A stretch of DNA of 64,000 bases. Origin: Roseateles_B sp041906185 (GTDB taxonomy: Bacteria; Pseudomonadota; Gammaproteobacteria; Burkholderiales; Burkholderiaceae_C). The translations under genes were made by a program, and so were the position numbers. A model generated the notes under the pieces. The model had not been told where the DNA came from, made no database searches, and was given only the letters and a program-made list of their open reading frames with translations. Shown in pieces: positions 7,893-17,026 of the stretch. The DNA is taken from positions 62,001-126,000 of the forward strand of contig JAYRJQ010000011.1 in the NCBI GenBank assembly GCA_041906185.1. The letters are read 5' to 3'. Positions within the stretch are counted from its first letter, which is position 1. Every line of letters begins with the position of its first letter.

Positions 7893-10337
7893 TCAGGGCT
7901 TGAAGACCAGGGTGCTGCGGGCATTCGCCTGCACGTCCGCGGCATCCAGCCATTGGGGGCGGGCGCGGCCGGCGACGTAGTCCAGCGCCTGGTCGCTGTA
8001 GTGCCGATCCCCCAGCACGCCGCTCTGGCCGACGGGGTTGACACCCTGGCTCCGCCCCGCCGCGGCGAAGTCGATCGCGCGGCGGGTGGACGGGCCGTAG
8101 ACCACGCTCCAGGGCGCATCGCCGCTGCGCTGGGCGAGGTTGTTGGGCACCTCATGCGCGCCGGGGGCCGGGAAGGGGCCGACGTTGAAGATCGGCGCCA
8201 GCCACTTCACCTCGCCCAGAGGGTGCTTGTGGGTGACGCTGTGGGCCTTGCCCCAGGTCCACTGCGCCGGATCGTCGCCGAAGGTTCGGCGCAGGTGCTG
8301 CAGCGTGGCGCTCCAGGCCTCGGCCACGATCTGCTCGCGGGTCTCCCGCTGGGGCGTGCCCTTGCGGTCCCACCAGGGGGAGTCCGCGTCCTGGACGAGG
8401 CGCGGAATGGCGTGGTCGAGCGCCCGGGTGCGGGTGAGGTTGGCGATCATGGCCTCGTCCATCTTGTCCGAGAGCACGGCGTGGATCAGCTGGTGCTCGA
8501 GCTGATGGAAGAGCACCGGCGCGCGGTCCTCCAGGCGGTGGCCACCCTTCCAGGCGGCCAGCAGCGCGACCAGCTCGGCCCCCTCCTTCTGCTGCCGCAG
8601 GATGGGCAGCAGCGGCGCCAGCACGCGCGGGCCGTAGCCCGTGTCGTCGAGCAGCTGCAGGGCCTGGACGCGGGGCACGTCCCAGCCGGCGGCGCTGGCC
8701 TGCAGGCCCTCCTCCAGGCGCCAGCCGCGGTCGGGCAGGTTGTAGTAGCCGTACACCGGCTCCGGCGACGCCGGCTGGTGGTTGGCCGAGACGATGTAGC
8801 CGCGCGCGGGGTTCTCTTCCTGCGGATTCGCGGAGAAGGGCAGGAAGCCGAGCTTGTCGGCCTCGGCCGTGCTGCCGTCGAGGATGAAGCCGGGATTCAC
8901 GCCGGCCGGCCGGTGCACCAGGCGCGCCGAGGCCCACCAGGCGATGTCGCCCGCGGCATTGGCCCAGACCACGTTCAGCCCGGGCGAGTGGATGCCCTGC
9001 ACGGCCGCACGCGCGGCGTCGAGGGTGTCGGCCCTGTTGAGGCGGTGGAAGGCCTCGAAGATCGGGTTCTCCGTCTCGAGGAAGGTCCACCACAGGGCGA
9101 TGGGGGTCTTGCCCGTGTCGCCCGGCACGGCGTCGTTGACGATGGGGCCATGCGGCGAGCGGCGCAGCTGGACGACCTCGTCCGCCCGCCCCTTGACCTT
9201 GATGCGGATCTCGCGCGACTCGAGGGGCTGCCAGGCGCCCTTGACCAGCACCTGGCCGGGATGGGCGGCGTCCGTCTTCTCGGCGATGAGATCGATGTCG
9301 TCGTTCTGGAACATGGTCAGGCTCCAGCCGAAACGCTGGTTGTGACCGATCAGGGCGAAGGGGTTGAGCACCTGGAGGTGGCCGTAGAGCTCGAAGCCCG
9401 GCGCCTTCATGTGGGCCTCCCACCACACGGCAGGCGTCGAGAAGCCGATGTGCGGGTCCCCGGCGAGCACGGGCTTGCCGCTGGCGGTGCGGGCCCCGGC
9501 GATCACCCAGGCATTGCTGCCCTCCATCTGGGCGAGGCCGGCGCCCAGGCTGTCACTGAGCTGGCCGATGCGGGCCAGCGCTTGCCAATCGGCCGGCTGC
9601 AGCCGCGCGCCGGGCAGTGCCGCCGCTGTGGCGGACGCCGAGGCCGCCGGGGCGCCCAGGCGCGCCCGGGCCGCCAGGGCGCCTTCGGGCTTCCAGTCGA
9701 GGTCGAAGATCTTGAGGTAGTCAGGCCCCAGCTGGTCTCGCACATAAGTGAGTGCAGGCTCCGTTCGGAAGGCCGAGGCGAAGCTGTAGGCCAGATAGCC
9801 GGCGACGGCGTAGGTGTCCACCGGCTTGAACTCGCGCTTGGGAATGCCGAGGAGCTCGAACTCCAGGGGCGCGGGGCGGCTCGCCTGGTACTGGTTCACG
9901 CCATCGAGGTAGGCCTGCAGCGCCAGCAGAGCCGGGCCCGCGGGCCGCGTGGCGTCCGCCTTCGCGCGGGCCTCGGCGGCATCGAGCAGGCGCAGGCTGC
10001 GGAAGAGCTTGTCCGTCGGGAGGAGCTTCTCCCCCAGGACCTCGGCCAGCTCCCCCCGGGCGAGCCGGCGGGCCATTTCCATCTGGAAGAGGCGGTCCTG
10101 GGCATGCAGATAGCCCAGGGCGCGGTAGAGGTCGGGCTCGTTCTGGGCCTCGATGTGCGGAACGCCCCAGGCGTCAAAACGGACCGTAACGGGCTGGCTC
10201 AGGCCCTGCAGCTGCAGCTCGCCGTCCCGCTTGGGGAGCTTGGCCCGCCAGTGCAGGGCCGCGGCCAGCAGGGCCACAACGACGAGGCCCAGCAACAGCC
10301 AGAGCAGGGAACGAAGACGAAAGGTGCGTGCAGCCAT
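7893..10337 (-). CDS. Penicillin acylase family protein (Ntn hydrolase)
   Basis: The protein has about 814 residues. An N-terminal membrane or signal segment is followed by the alpha-chain (GVPHIEAQNEPDLYRALGY and HAQDRLFQMEMARR, typical of penicillin/acyl-homoserine-lactone acylases). The processing site is at GSNAW, where the Ser would become the N-terminal nucleophile of the beta-chain after self-cleavage. The beta-chain motifs GDPHIGFSTP and NVVWANAAGDIAWW are present. The family hydrolyses amide bonds of beta-lactams, acyl-homoserine lactones or other N-acyl compounds; the substrate is not predictable. The start at 10337 is chosen because GGGAG lies 8 bases upstream, and the 36 bases beyond it look untranslated. 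Confidence 0.9.
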   Translation of the reverse strand: MAARTFRLRSLLWLLLGLVVVALLAAALHWRAKLPKRDGELQLQGLSQPVTVRFDAWGVPHIEAQNEPDLYRALGYLHAQDRLFQMEMARRLARGELAEVLGEKLLPTDKLFRSLRLLDAAEARAKADATRPAGPALLALQAYLDGVNQYQASRPAPLEFELLGIPKREFKPVDTYAVAGYLAYSFASAFRTEPALTYVRDQLGPDYLKIFDLDWKPEGALAARARLGAPAASASATAAALPGARLQPADWQALARIGQLSDSLGAGLAQMEGSNAWVIAGARTASGKPVLAGDPHIGFSTPAVWWEAHMKAPGFELYGHLQVLNPFALIGHNQRFGWSLTMFQNDDIDLIAEKTDAAHPGQVLVKGAWQPLESREIRIKVKGRADEVVQLRRSPHGPIVNDAVPGDTGKTPIALWWTFLETENPIFEAFHRLNRADTLDAARAAVQGIHSPGLNVVWANAAGDIAWWASARLVHRPAGVNPGFILDGSTAEADKLGFLPFSANPQEENPARGYIVSANHQPASPEPVYGYYNLPDRGWRLEEGLQASAAGWDVPRVQALQLLDDTGYGPRVLAPLLPILRQQKEGAELVALLAAWKGGHRLEDRAPVLFHQLEHQLIHAVLSDKMDEAMIANLTRTRALDHAIPRLVQDADSPWWDRKGTPQRETREQIVAEAWSATLQHLRRTFGDDPAQWTWGKAHSVTHKHPLGEVKWLAPIFNVGPFPAPGAHEVPNNLAQRSGDAPWSVVYGPSTRRAIDFAAAGRSQGVNPVGQSGVLGDRHYSDQALDYVAGRARPQWLDAADVQANARSTLVFKP

Positions 10338-10449
10338 GCAGAGGACTCCCAGACAGGGCCTGCATTGCAGCACAGGGTCGGCGGCCGCGCATCAGGATTG
10401 GCGCGCCCTTCGAACGCCCCCGGGGCAACGCGTCCTGCATTCAATGGAA

Positions 10450-10483
10450 AAGGGCTGATGGATCCGAAAACCCATCAGCCCTT
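10450..10483 (-). terminator. Strong hairpin terminator on the minus strand
   Basis: There is a perfect 12-base stem, AAGGGCTGATGG with its complement, and a 10-base loop. Read on the minus strand the stem runs into CTTTTCC, a short T-run. It lies about 325 bases beyond the receiver gene and about 110 bases ahead of the acylase start. It therefore either ends the receiver transcript after a long tail or ends a small RNA. Confidence 0.65.
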
Positions 10484-10808
10484 GCCATCCGCGCTGTGAC
10501 GCGGCAGCAGGCCCGCTCCGGCGAGCGGCCTGCTCCTTGCGGATGAGAGTCCTCAGTCCTCCTCATCCGCCCCTCCGGCCCGTCTTTGGCGGGCCGCCCT
10601 CGTTGATGTGCTTTGAACTGTAGGGGGCCTTGCGCACAAAAGGCTTGCGTTCTGAGGCTCAGCCAAGGCGCTTTGCACATGAAAATTGCGCAGAAGTTCG
10701 GAACTTCGGGCAAGCCTCATCAAGGAAAACCCGAGACGCGCAGTATTCCGTGAACCTTGGCACAAATCGCGTCGCCTTTGCGACAGCGCAAGGCCGGCGC
10801 GCGGCCGA
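10484..10808 (-). ncRNA. Candidate structured RNA or long 3' UTR
   Basis: No convincing protein frame fills the gap between the receiver gene and the acylase gene. On the minus strand it carries consecutive inverted repeats. These are GGCCCG/CGGGCC at 10577-10595, GCGGATGAG/CTCATCCGC at 10539-10570, and AGCAGGCC..GAGC/GCTC..GGCCTGCT at about 10505-10533. They run directly into the terminator at 10450-10483. A 7-base inverted repeat (GAAGTTC-G-GAACTTC) at 10693-10707 could be an operator. I do not recognise 6S RNA, RNase P RNA or tmRNA motifs. It may be a small RNA or a processed 3' UTR. Confidence 0.35.
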
Positions 10809-11426
10809 TCAGGCAGCGACGCGCGGGCCCTGCTTGCGCAGCTGGGTCAGGGTCTCGATGCGCTTGAGCAGGTCACGGTCGCTCCAGGGCTTCTTGAAGA
10901 TGCCGTAGAGCCCCTGGATCTGGTGGACGCGGCCCTGCAGCTCCTCGTGGCCGGTGATGGCGATGATGGGCAGGTCCTCGGTCTCGAGGGCGCCCTGGAC
11001 GTCGGCGATCAGCTCGAAGCCGTTCTTGTTGGGCATTTCCAGGTCGGTGATCATGACCTGCACGGGGTGGCGCGCCAGCACCTCGAGCGCCTCGACGCCG
11101 TCGCGTGCCAGCAGCACCAGATAGCCCGCGCCTTCCAGCAGCTTGCCCAGCTTGGCGCGCACCACGGCGGAGTCGTCCACCACGAGCACCGGCACCGGGC
11201 CGGCCGCCAGGGCGGCGCCCTGCCCCATGCCCGGCAGCACGCTGGGCTGGAAGCGGCTGGCCGCACCGGGGCCGCTGAAGCTGGCCGGCAGCTGCGATTC
11301 CTGGAACTGGCGAACCTCCTCGTCCTCCTTGCGGATGCTGATCAGGATCACAACGATGGCCAGCGGCACCGCGATCAGCAGAGGCAGCAGGTAGGGACCC
11401 AGAAGGTCAGGCAACTGGAAAGGCAT
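10809..11426 (-). CDS. Membrane-tethered response-regulator receiver protein
   Basis: This 205-residue protein has one N-terminal transmembrane helix (about residues 12-31, ending ISIRK) and a linker of about 45 residues. A complete receiver domain (about 78-195) follows, with no output domain. The receiver has the acidic pair VDD, the phospho-acceptor Asp in ITDLEMP and the switch Lys in FKKPW, so it should accept phosphate. A membrane-anchored stand-alone receiver is uncommon. It may serve as a phosphate sink or as a localised partner for a kinase or chemotaxis array. No histidine kinase is encoded nearby. Confidence 0.88.
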   Translation of the reverse strand: MPFQLPDLLGPYLLPLLIAVPLAIVVILISIRKEDEEVRQFQESQLPASFSGPGAASRFQPSVLPGMGQGAALAAGPVPVLVVDDSAVVRAKLGKLLEGAGYLVLLARDGVEALEVLARHPVQVMITDLEMPNKNGFELIADVQGALETEDLPIIAITGHEELQGRVHQIQGLYGIFKKPWSDRDLLKRIETLTQLRKQGPRVAA

Positions 11427-11638
11427 GGGAGATTCTCCACGCCGGCGGCGCGGCCGGCAGGGCTGGGCGGATGCCGGTGGAATCTACCACCGCGGCGCGG
11501 CCGCCGACCTGGGGATTGCGCCGGGCGTCCCGCTCGAATAGGCGGGTGGACTTCCCCTATTTGTAAGCAGCCGTTTCGGGTGGCAGCAAAGCACGGCGAT
11601 GTCGCGGCGAGCCGGGCGCCTGAGGGCGCTCATTGGGC

Positions 11639-12256
11639 TCAGGCGCCGGGGCGCTCGCGCCGATAGCCGTGCTCCTCGCATGGGGCGCCGCGGAAGTCCC
11701 GCAGCTCCGTGCAGAAGCGCCGCATGCCGCTGGCCTCGAGCAGCTGGATCGACGCGTGGTTGCGCGCATCCACCCAGCATTCGATCTCCCGCAGCCCGCC
11801 GGGCCCCAGCAGGAAATCCTGCAAAGCGACGAAAGCCTCGCGCCCCAGGCCGCGGCCGCGCCAGCCCGGGTGCAGGGTGATGCCCATCCAGGCGCTGGCC
11901 GGGCGACGGCCCGCAGACGCCGCCGGGGACGCGTCCTCGGGCGGGCTGCGCAGGCACAGGCCGATGTCCCCGATGAGCTGGTCGTCAGCGGCATCGGCGA
12001 TCGCCAATTGCACCCAGGCGTCCGGCAGGCCGACGGGGGCCGTGCTCATCTCCTCCAGGAAGGCGAGGGACTGCGCCGGGTCCACGGCCTGCGCCCAGCC
12101 CTGGAAGCGCGCGGTCTCGGCGTCGCTGCGGTAGGCGTGGAAACGGTCGAGGTCGGCGGGGCGCATGCGCCGCAGCTGCACCCGGCCGGCCCCGGAGCCC
12201 AGGGGCAGGGCCTCCTGGAGAGCGGACACCTCCACGGGAGCGGTCTCGTGCGTCAT
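11639..12256 (-). CDS. GNAT family N-acetyltransferase (RimJ/RimL-like)
   Basis: The protein has 205 residues. The N-terminal LRRMRPADLDRFHAYRSD and the acetyl-CoA-binding loop HPGWRGRGLGREAF are typical of the RimJ/RimL subgroup, which acetylates N-terminal amino groups or small amines. The body is complete, with the C-terminal strand (IQLLEASGMRR) that closes the fold. GAGGT sits 6 bases before the ATG. It follows the TPR gene on the same strand with a 33-base gap, so the two may be co-transcribed; this does not reveal the acceptor. Confidence 0.9.
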   Translation of the reverse strand: MTHETAPVEVSALQEALPLGSGAGRVQLRRMRPADLDRFHAYRSDAETARFQGWAQAVDPAQSLAFLEEMSTAPVGLPDAWVQLAIADAADDQLIGDIGLCLRSPPEDASPAASAGRRPASAWMGITLHPGWRGRGLGREAFVALQDFLLGPGGLREIECWVDARNHASIQLLEASGMRRFCTELRDFRGAPCEEHGYRRERPGA

Positions 12257-12289
12257 CGGGGCACCTCGGCGCAGTGAAAGGCGTGCAGC

Positions 12290-13405
12290 CTAGCGCAGGA
12301 GGTCCTGCTGTCCCGAAAGCCACTGGGGCGTCTGACGGCGCACGGCCCGCAGCGCCTCGCCGGCCTGGTGGCGCTGGCGCTGCTGGTCGGCCTGCAACTC
12401 CTCCAGACGCTGGGCCATTGCCGAGGCGCGAGGCCCGTCGCCCAGGGCCTCGAACAGGCGTCGGGCATTGCGCAGCAGGGGCGCCCGCATGAAGGGATAG
12501 GCCTGCAGCGCCGCCGGCAGCAGCAGGGGCTCCAGCAGCTGCCGGGCGCGGTCCAGGTCGCCCGCCAGCAGCGCGCACTCCCCTTGCGCATGCAGCAAGG
12601 AGGCGCGGGCATGGGGGAAGTCCTCGGACCGCAGGAGCTCCAGCCCCTTGTCGAACAGGGCCTGCGCCTCGTCGAGGTGCCCGCCGTGCATCATCGCGAT
12701 GCCCACGTTCATCAGCAGGGTGGCGCGCTGGCGCAGGTGCATCTCCGGCGCGTCCAGCTGCGAGCGCGCCTGGAAGGCCAGGCGCAGCTGGCGCTGGGCC
12801 ATGGCGTCGGCCTGCAGGTCCTCGCCCCGGCGGCGCAGCTCGTCGATGGCGAGCGAGCCGGCCAGCAGCGCGTTCGTGTAGGCCCGCGTCATGGCGTGCG
12901 GCTCCTGGCTTTCCCGCGCCCGCGAGAGCGCCTGCAGGTGCAGCATCTCGGCCTCGTCATAAAGGCCCAGCTGGGCATAGGCATGGGCCAGCGCCCCCAG
13001 CGCCCGCGGCAGCATGGCGTGCAGCACGGGGGCCTGCGTGGCGGTCTCCACCGCCTGGCGCGCCAGGTCGAGCGCCTCGTCCATCAGACCCGCACCGCTG
13101 AGGCACAGCACGGCGATGTCCAGCATCTCCACGCGTTCGGCCCGCGCGTGCGGCTCGAGCAGGTTCAGGGCGAGGCTGGCTCCGGTGTAGGCCTGCGCCA
13201 CGTCGTAGAGCGCCCAGCCGGCCCGCGCCTGCATCTGGCCGATCTCGCAGCGCCGGGCGGACGCCATGGACGGGGCGTCGCACGCGGCCTGGGCCTGCTC
13301 CAGCAGCTCGAGCGCCTCGCGCTGGCGATGCGCGGCCAGTGCCTGTCGGGCGCGGTGCAGGAACTGCTCGCAGGCCTGCGCTTCAGGGATCAGCAATGGA
13401 TTCAT
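12290..13405 (-). CDS. TPR-type helical repeat protein, function unknown
   Basis: The 371-residue soluble protein is almost wholly Ala/Leu/Glu-rich helices in tetratricopeptide-like pairs. Clear examples are the segments around ALAHAYAQLGLYDEAEMLHL and LMNVGIAMMHGGHLDEAQAL. There is no signal peptide, transmembrane helix or catalytic domain. The architecture resembles the sensor half of TPR-GGDEF proteins, but no GGDEF domain follows and the frame ends cleanly. It is probably a protein-interaction scaffold. AGGA lies 8 bases before the ATG. The GNAT gene lies just downstream on the same strand. Confidence 0.75.
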   Translation of the reverse strand: MNPLLIPEAQACEQFLHRARQALAAHRQREALELLEQAQAACDAPSMASARRCEIGQMQARAGWALYDVAQAYTGASLALNLLEPHARAERVEMLDIAVLCLSGAGLMDEALDLARQAVETATQAPVLHAMLPRALGALAHAYAQLGLYDEAEMLHLQALSRARESQEPHAMTRAYTNALLAGSLAIDELRRRGEDLQADAMAQRQLRLAFQARSQLDAPEMHLRQRATLLMNVGIAMMHGGHLDEAQALFDKGLELLRSEDFPHARASLLHAQGECALLAGDLDRARQLLEPLLLPAALQAYPFMRAPLLRNARRLFEALGDGPRASAMAQRLEELQADQQRQRHQAGEALRAVRRQTPQWLSGQQDLLR

Positions 13406-13565
13406 GCAACTCGTCCTGCCAGCCGGACATCACGGCCCGCGCGACCGTTCGCGCGGCCACCGGCCAGACACTGGCACAAAGCCTAGCGCCTGGGCGCAGG
13501 CCGCACGGCCCGCCCCCGCCGCCAAAGCGGGGCGCGCCGTGCAGAACTCCTGCGATTGCCGACTT

Positions 13566-14168
13566 TCAGCCCCGCGTCGCCGCGTGCAGCGTCTGATGCT
13601 CACCGGCGCGCAGGCTCGGGCGCCCGGCTTCGGCCGCCGCCAGCGGCTGTACCTCGACCAAGCTGGCAAGGCAGCGCTCGGTCAGCTGCTGGTAGGTGCG
13701 CGTGCCCTCGAGCTTCCAGCGGATCTCGTCCTCGCTCAGCGCCCGCAGCACCTTGGCGGGCAGCCCGGCGATGAGCGAGCGCTCCGGCAGCGCCTGCCCC
13801 GCCTTCACGAAGGCGCAGGCCGCCAGGATGCTGTAGGCCCCGAGCTCCGCGCCGTCCATCACCACGGCCTTCATGCCTACCAGCGCGTCATGCCGGATCA
13901 CGCAGCCGTGCAGCACCGCGCCGTGGCCGATGTGCCCGTTGCGCTCGACCACGGTCTCGGAGGCCGGGAAGCCGTGCACCACGCAGCAGTCCTGCACATT
14001 GGCGCCCTCATGGAGGACGATGCGGCCGAAATCCCCGCGCAGGCTCGCGTTCGGGCCGATGTAGCAGCCCGGCCCGACGTGGACGTCACCGATCAGCACC
14101 GCCGTCGGGTGCACGTGGCTGCTGGGATGGACCACGGGGATCACCCCGTCGATGGCATAGCAAGGCAT
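13566..14168 (-). CDS. paaY: Phenylacetate-pathway hexapeptide-repeat protein PaaY
   Basis: This 200-residue left-handed beta-helix protein of the gamma-carbonic-anhydrase-like family starts MPCYAIDGVIPVVHPSSHVH. Hexapeptide turns run to about residue 150 and metal-binding His residues lie in VVHGF and NGHIGHGAVLHGC. The C-terminus has the helical TRTYQQLTERCLASL segment typical of PaaY. PaaY is a thioesterase that removes dead-end CoA thioesters formed when the phenylacetate pathway misfires. It is transcribed divergently from paaG across a gap that holds a PaaR-type operator. The start at 14168 is fixed by GGAG 6 bases upstream; a longer frame to 14210 has no support. Confidence 0.9.
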   Translation of the reverse strand: MPCYAIDGVIPVVHPSSHVHPTAVLIGDVHVGPGCYIGPNASLRGDFGRIVLHEGANVQDCCVVHGFPASETVVERNGHIGHGAVLHGCVIRHDALVGMKAVVMDGAELGAYSILAACAFVKAGQALPERSLIAGLPAKVLRALSEDEIRWKLEGTRTYQQLTERCLASLVEVQPLAAAEAGRPSLRAGEHQTLHAATRG

Positions 14169-14251
14169 GAGGACTCCAGGCGGCAGGGCACCGCGCATTG
14201 ACAGGCGCACATCGCCGCCGGATGCCAGGGTTTACCCCCACCTCACGCGGC

Positions 14252-14265
14252 TTGTGCCAGATCAA
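14252..14265 (-). promoter_or_regulatory. Possible FNR/ANR-like box in the paaY-paaG gap
   Basis: Read on the minus strand the site is TTGATCTGGCACAA, eight of ten conserved positions of the FNR/ANR consensus TTGAT-N4-ATCAA. It lies 80 bases before paaG and 84 bases before paaY. It could as well be chance dyad symmetry. Confidence 0.25.
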
Positions 14266-14282
14266 GCGGGACCTTACGATCT

Positions 14283-14296
14283 ACCGACCGGTCGGT
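14283..14296. promoter_or_regulatory. PaaR operator (perfect palindrome)
   Basis: ACCGACCGGTCGGT is a perfect 14-base palindrome between divergent paaY and paaG, 49 bases before the paaG start. It matches the known motif of TetR-family PaaR repressors of betaproteobacteria, and a TetR gene lies at the end of the paa operon. Binding of a phenylacetyl-CoA effector should release the repressor. Confidence 0.82.
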
Positions 14297-14344
14297 CAAG
14301 AGTGTTCCCACCTTGATCTGACGCATAGCCAGACGAGGCCACCC

Positions 14345-15172
14345 ATGACTCTGCCCACCGCTGCGCCCGCCGCCGACGCCGCCCTGCTGATCAGCCAGGA
14401 AGGCGCCGTGCGCACCCTGAGCTTCAACCGCCCCGCGGCGCTGAACGCCTTCACCGCCCAGCTGCTGGCGCAGACCCGCGCCGCCCTGGACGAGGCCGCC
14501 GAGGACGCCAGCGTGCGGGCGGTCGTCATCACCGGCATCGGCCGCGCCTTCTGCGCCGGGCAGGACCTCTCCGACCCGCTGATCAAGCCCGAGTTCGGCG
14601 CCGAAGCCCGCCCCAAGGACATCGGCCACCTGCTGGACAACTACTACATCCCGCTCGCCCTGCGCGTGCGCTCGATGCCCGTGCCGGTGATCGCCGCCGT
14701 CAATGGCGTGGCGGCCGGCGCCGGCGCGAACCTGGCGCTGGGCTGCGACCTCGTGATCGCCGCCGAGTCCGCCAGCTTCATCCAGGCCTTCTCCAAGATC
14801 GGCCTGATCCCCGACTGCGGCGGCACCTGGCTGCTGACCCGCCTGGTGGGCCGCGCCAAGGCCATGGAGCTGGCGCTGCTGGGCGACAAGCTGCCCGCTG
14901 CCGAGGCCGCCCGCCTGGGCCTGATCGCCCGCGCCGTCCCGAACGAGGACCTCGCCGCCACGGCGCAGGCCCTCGCGACGCGCCTGGCCGCGATGCCCAC
15001 GCGCGCGCTCGTCGAGACCCGCAACGCCTTCGACGAGGCGCTGAGCCTGAACTACGAGGACGCCCTCAAGCTCGAGGCCGTGATGCAGAGCCAGCTCGGC
15101 TTTGCGCACGACTACCTCGAGGGCGCCGCCGCCTTCCTGGAAAAGCGCACGCCGGTCTTCAAGGACCGCTGA
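14345..15172 (+). CDS. paaG: 1,2-epoxyphenylacetyl-CoA isomerase PaaG
   Basis: This 275-residue enoyl-CoA hydratase/isomerase family protein has the oxyanion-hole motif AFCAGQDL and the PaaG-type run FSKIGLIPDCGGTWLL containing the active-site Asp. PaaG isomerises ring-1,2-epoxyphenylacetyl-CoA to the seven-membered oxepin-CoA and later acts as a double-bond isomerase. It is the first gene of the plus-strand paa operon, directly downstream of the PaaR palindrome. GAGG sits 6 bases before the ATG. An upstream in-frame Met at 14198 would place the operator inside the gene and is rejected. Confidence 0.93.
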   Translation: MTLPTAAPAADAALLISQEGAVRTLSFNRPAALNAFTAQLLAQTRAALDEAAEDASVRAVVITGIGRAFCAGQDLSDPLIKPEFGAEARPKDIGHLLDNYYIPLALRVRSMPVPVIAAVNGVAAGAGANLALGCDLVIAAESASFIQAFSKIGLIPDCGGTWLLTRLVGRAKAMELALLGDKLPAAEAARLGLIARAVPNEDLAATAQALATRLAAMPTRALVETRNAFDEALSLNYEDALKLEAVMQSQLGFAHDYLEGAAAFLEKRTPVFKDR

Positions 15173-15222
15173 GCCGCGCTCGCCCGCCCTGCACCGTTCC
15201 TGCTGTTGAAGGAGTTCCCTGC

Positions 15223-15687
15223 ATGTCCATGCCTCTGAGCCCGCAAGCCGTCGCCGAAGCCGTCCGCGACGCCATGTTCCGCGAGGACCATGCCTCCAAG
15301 GGCCTCGGCATGGACATCCTGGCCGTCGGGCCCGGCAGCGCGACGATCCGCATGGCGGTGCGCCAGGACATGCTCAACGGCTTCGCCATCTGCCATGGCG
15401 GCCTTATCACCACCCTGGCCGATTCGGCCTTTGCCTTCGCCTGCAACGCGTACAACGAGTTGACGGTGGCCTCGGGCATCACGATCGACATCGTGGCGCC
15501 CGCGCGGCAGGGCGACGTGCTGACCGCCGTCGCCCACGAGGTTTCGCTCGCCGGCCGGACCGGCGTCTATGACGTGAATGTGCGCAACCAGCGGGACGAG
15601 CTGGTGGCCGTGTTCCGCGGCAAGTCCTATCGCATCAAGGGCAAGCCGGTGGTTCCTGGCCTGACTGCTGGCGCTGCGCAGGAGTGA
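15223..15687 (+). CDS. paaI: Hydroxyphenylacetyl-CoA thioesterase PaaI
   Basis: This is a 154-residue hot-dog-fold thioesterase. The motif NGFAICHGGLITTLADSAFA carries the conserved Asn, His-Gly-Gly and catalytic Asp of PaaI. It hydrolyses ring-hydroxylated phenylacetyl-CoA and related thioesters to recover CoA when pathway intermediates stall. An AAGGAG site precedes the ATG. It lies between paaG and paaK in one operon, with 50- and 4-base gaps. Confidence 0.92.
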   Translation: MSMPLSPQAVAEAVRDAMFREDHASKGLGMDILAVGPGSATIRMAVRQDMLNGFAICHGGLITTLADSAFAFACNAYNELTVASGITIDIVAPARQGDVLTAVAHEVSLAGRTGVYDVNVRNQRDELVAVFRGKSYRIKGKPVVPGLTAGAAQE

Positions 15688-15691
15688 ACCC

Positions 15692-16999
<1,308 letters not shown>

Positions 17000-17026
17000 C
17001 CCCCGGATTCCCACAAGGAGCCATTC

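Noticed and set aside
10450..10808. Known housekeeping RNAs (6S, RNase P RNA, tmRNA)
   Set aside because: None of their characteristic conserved stretches could be found on either strand, so only a generic structured RNA is proposed.
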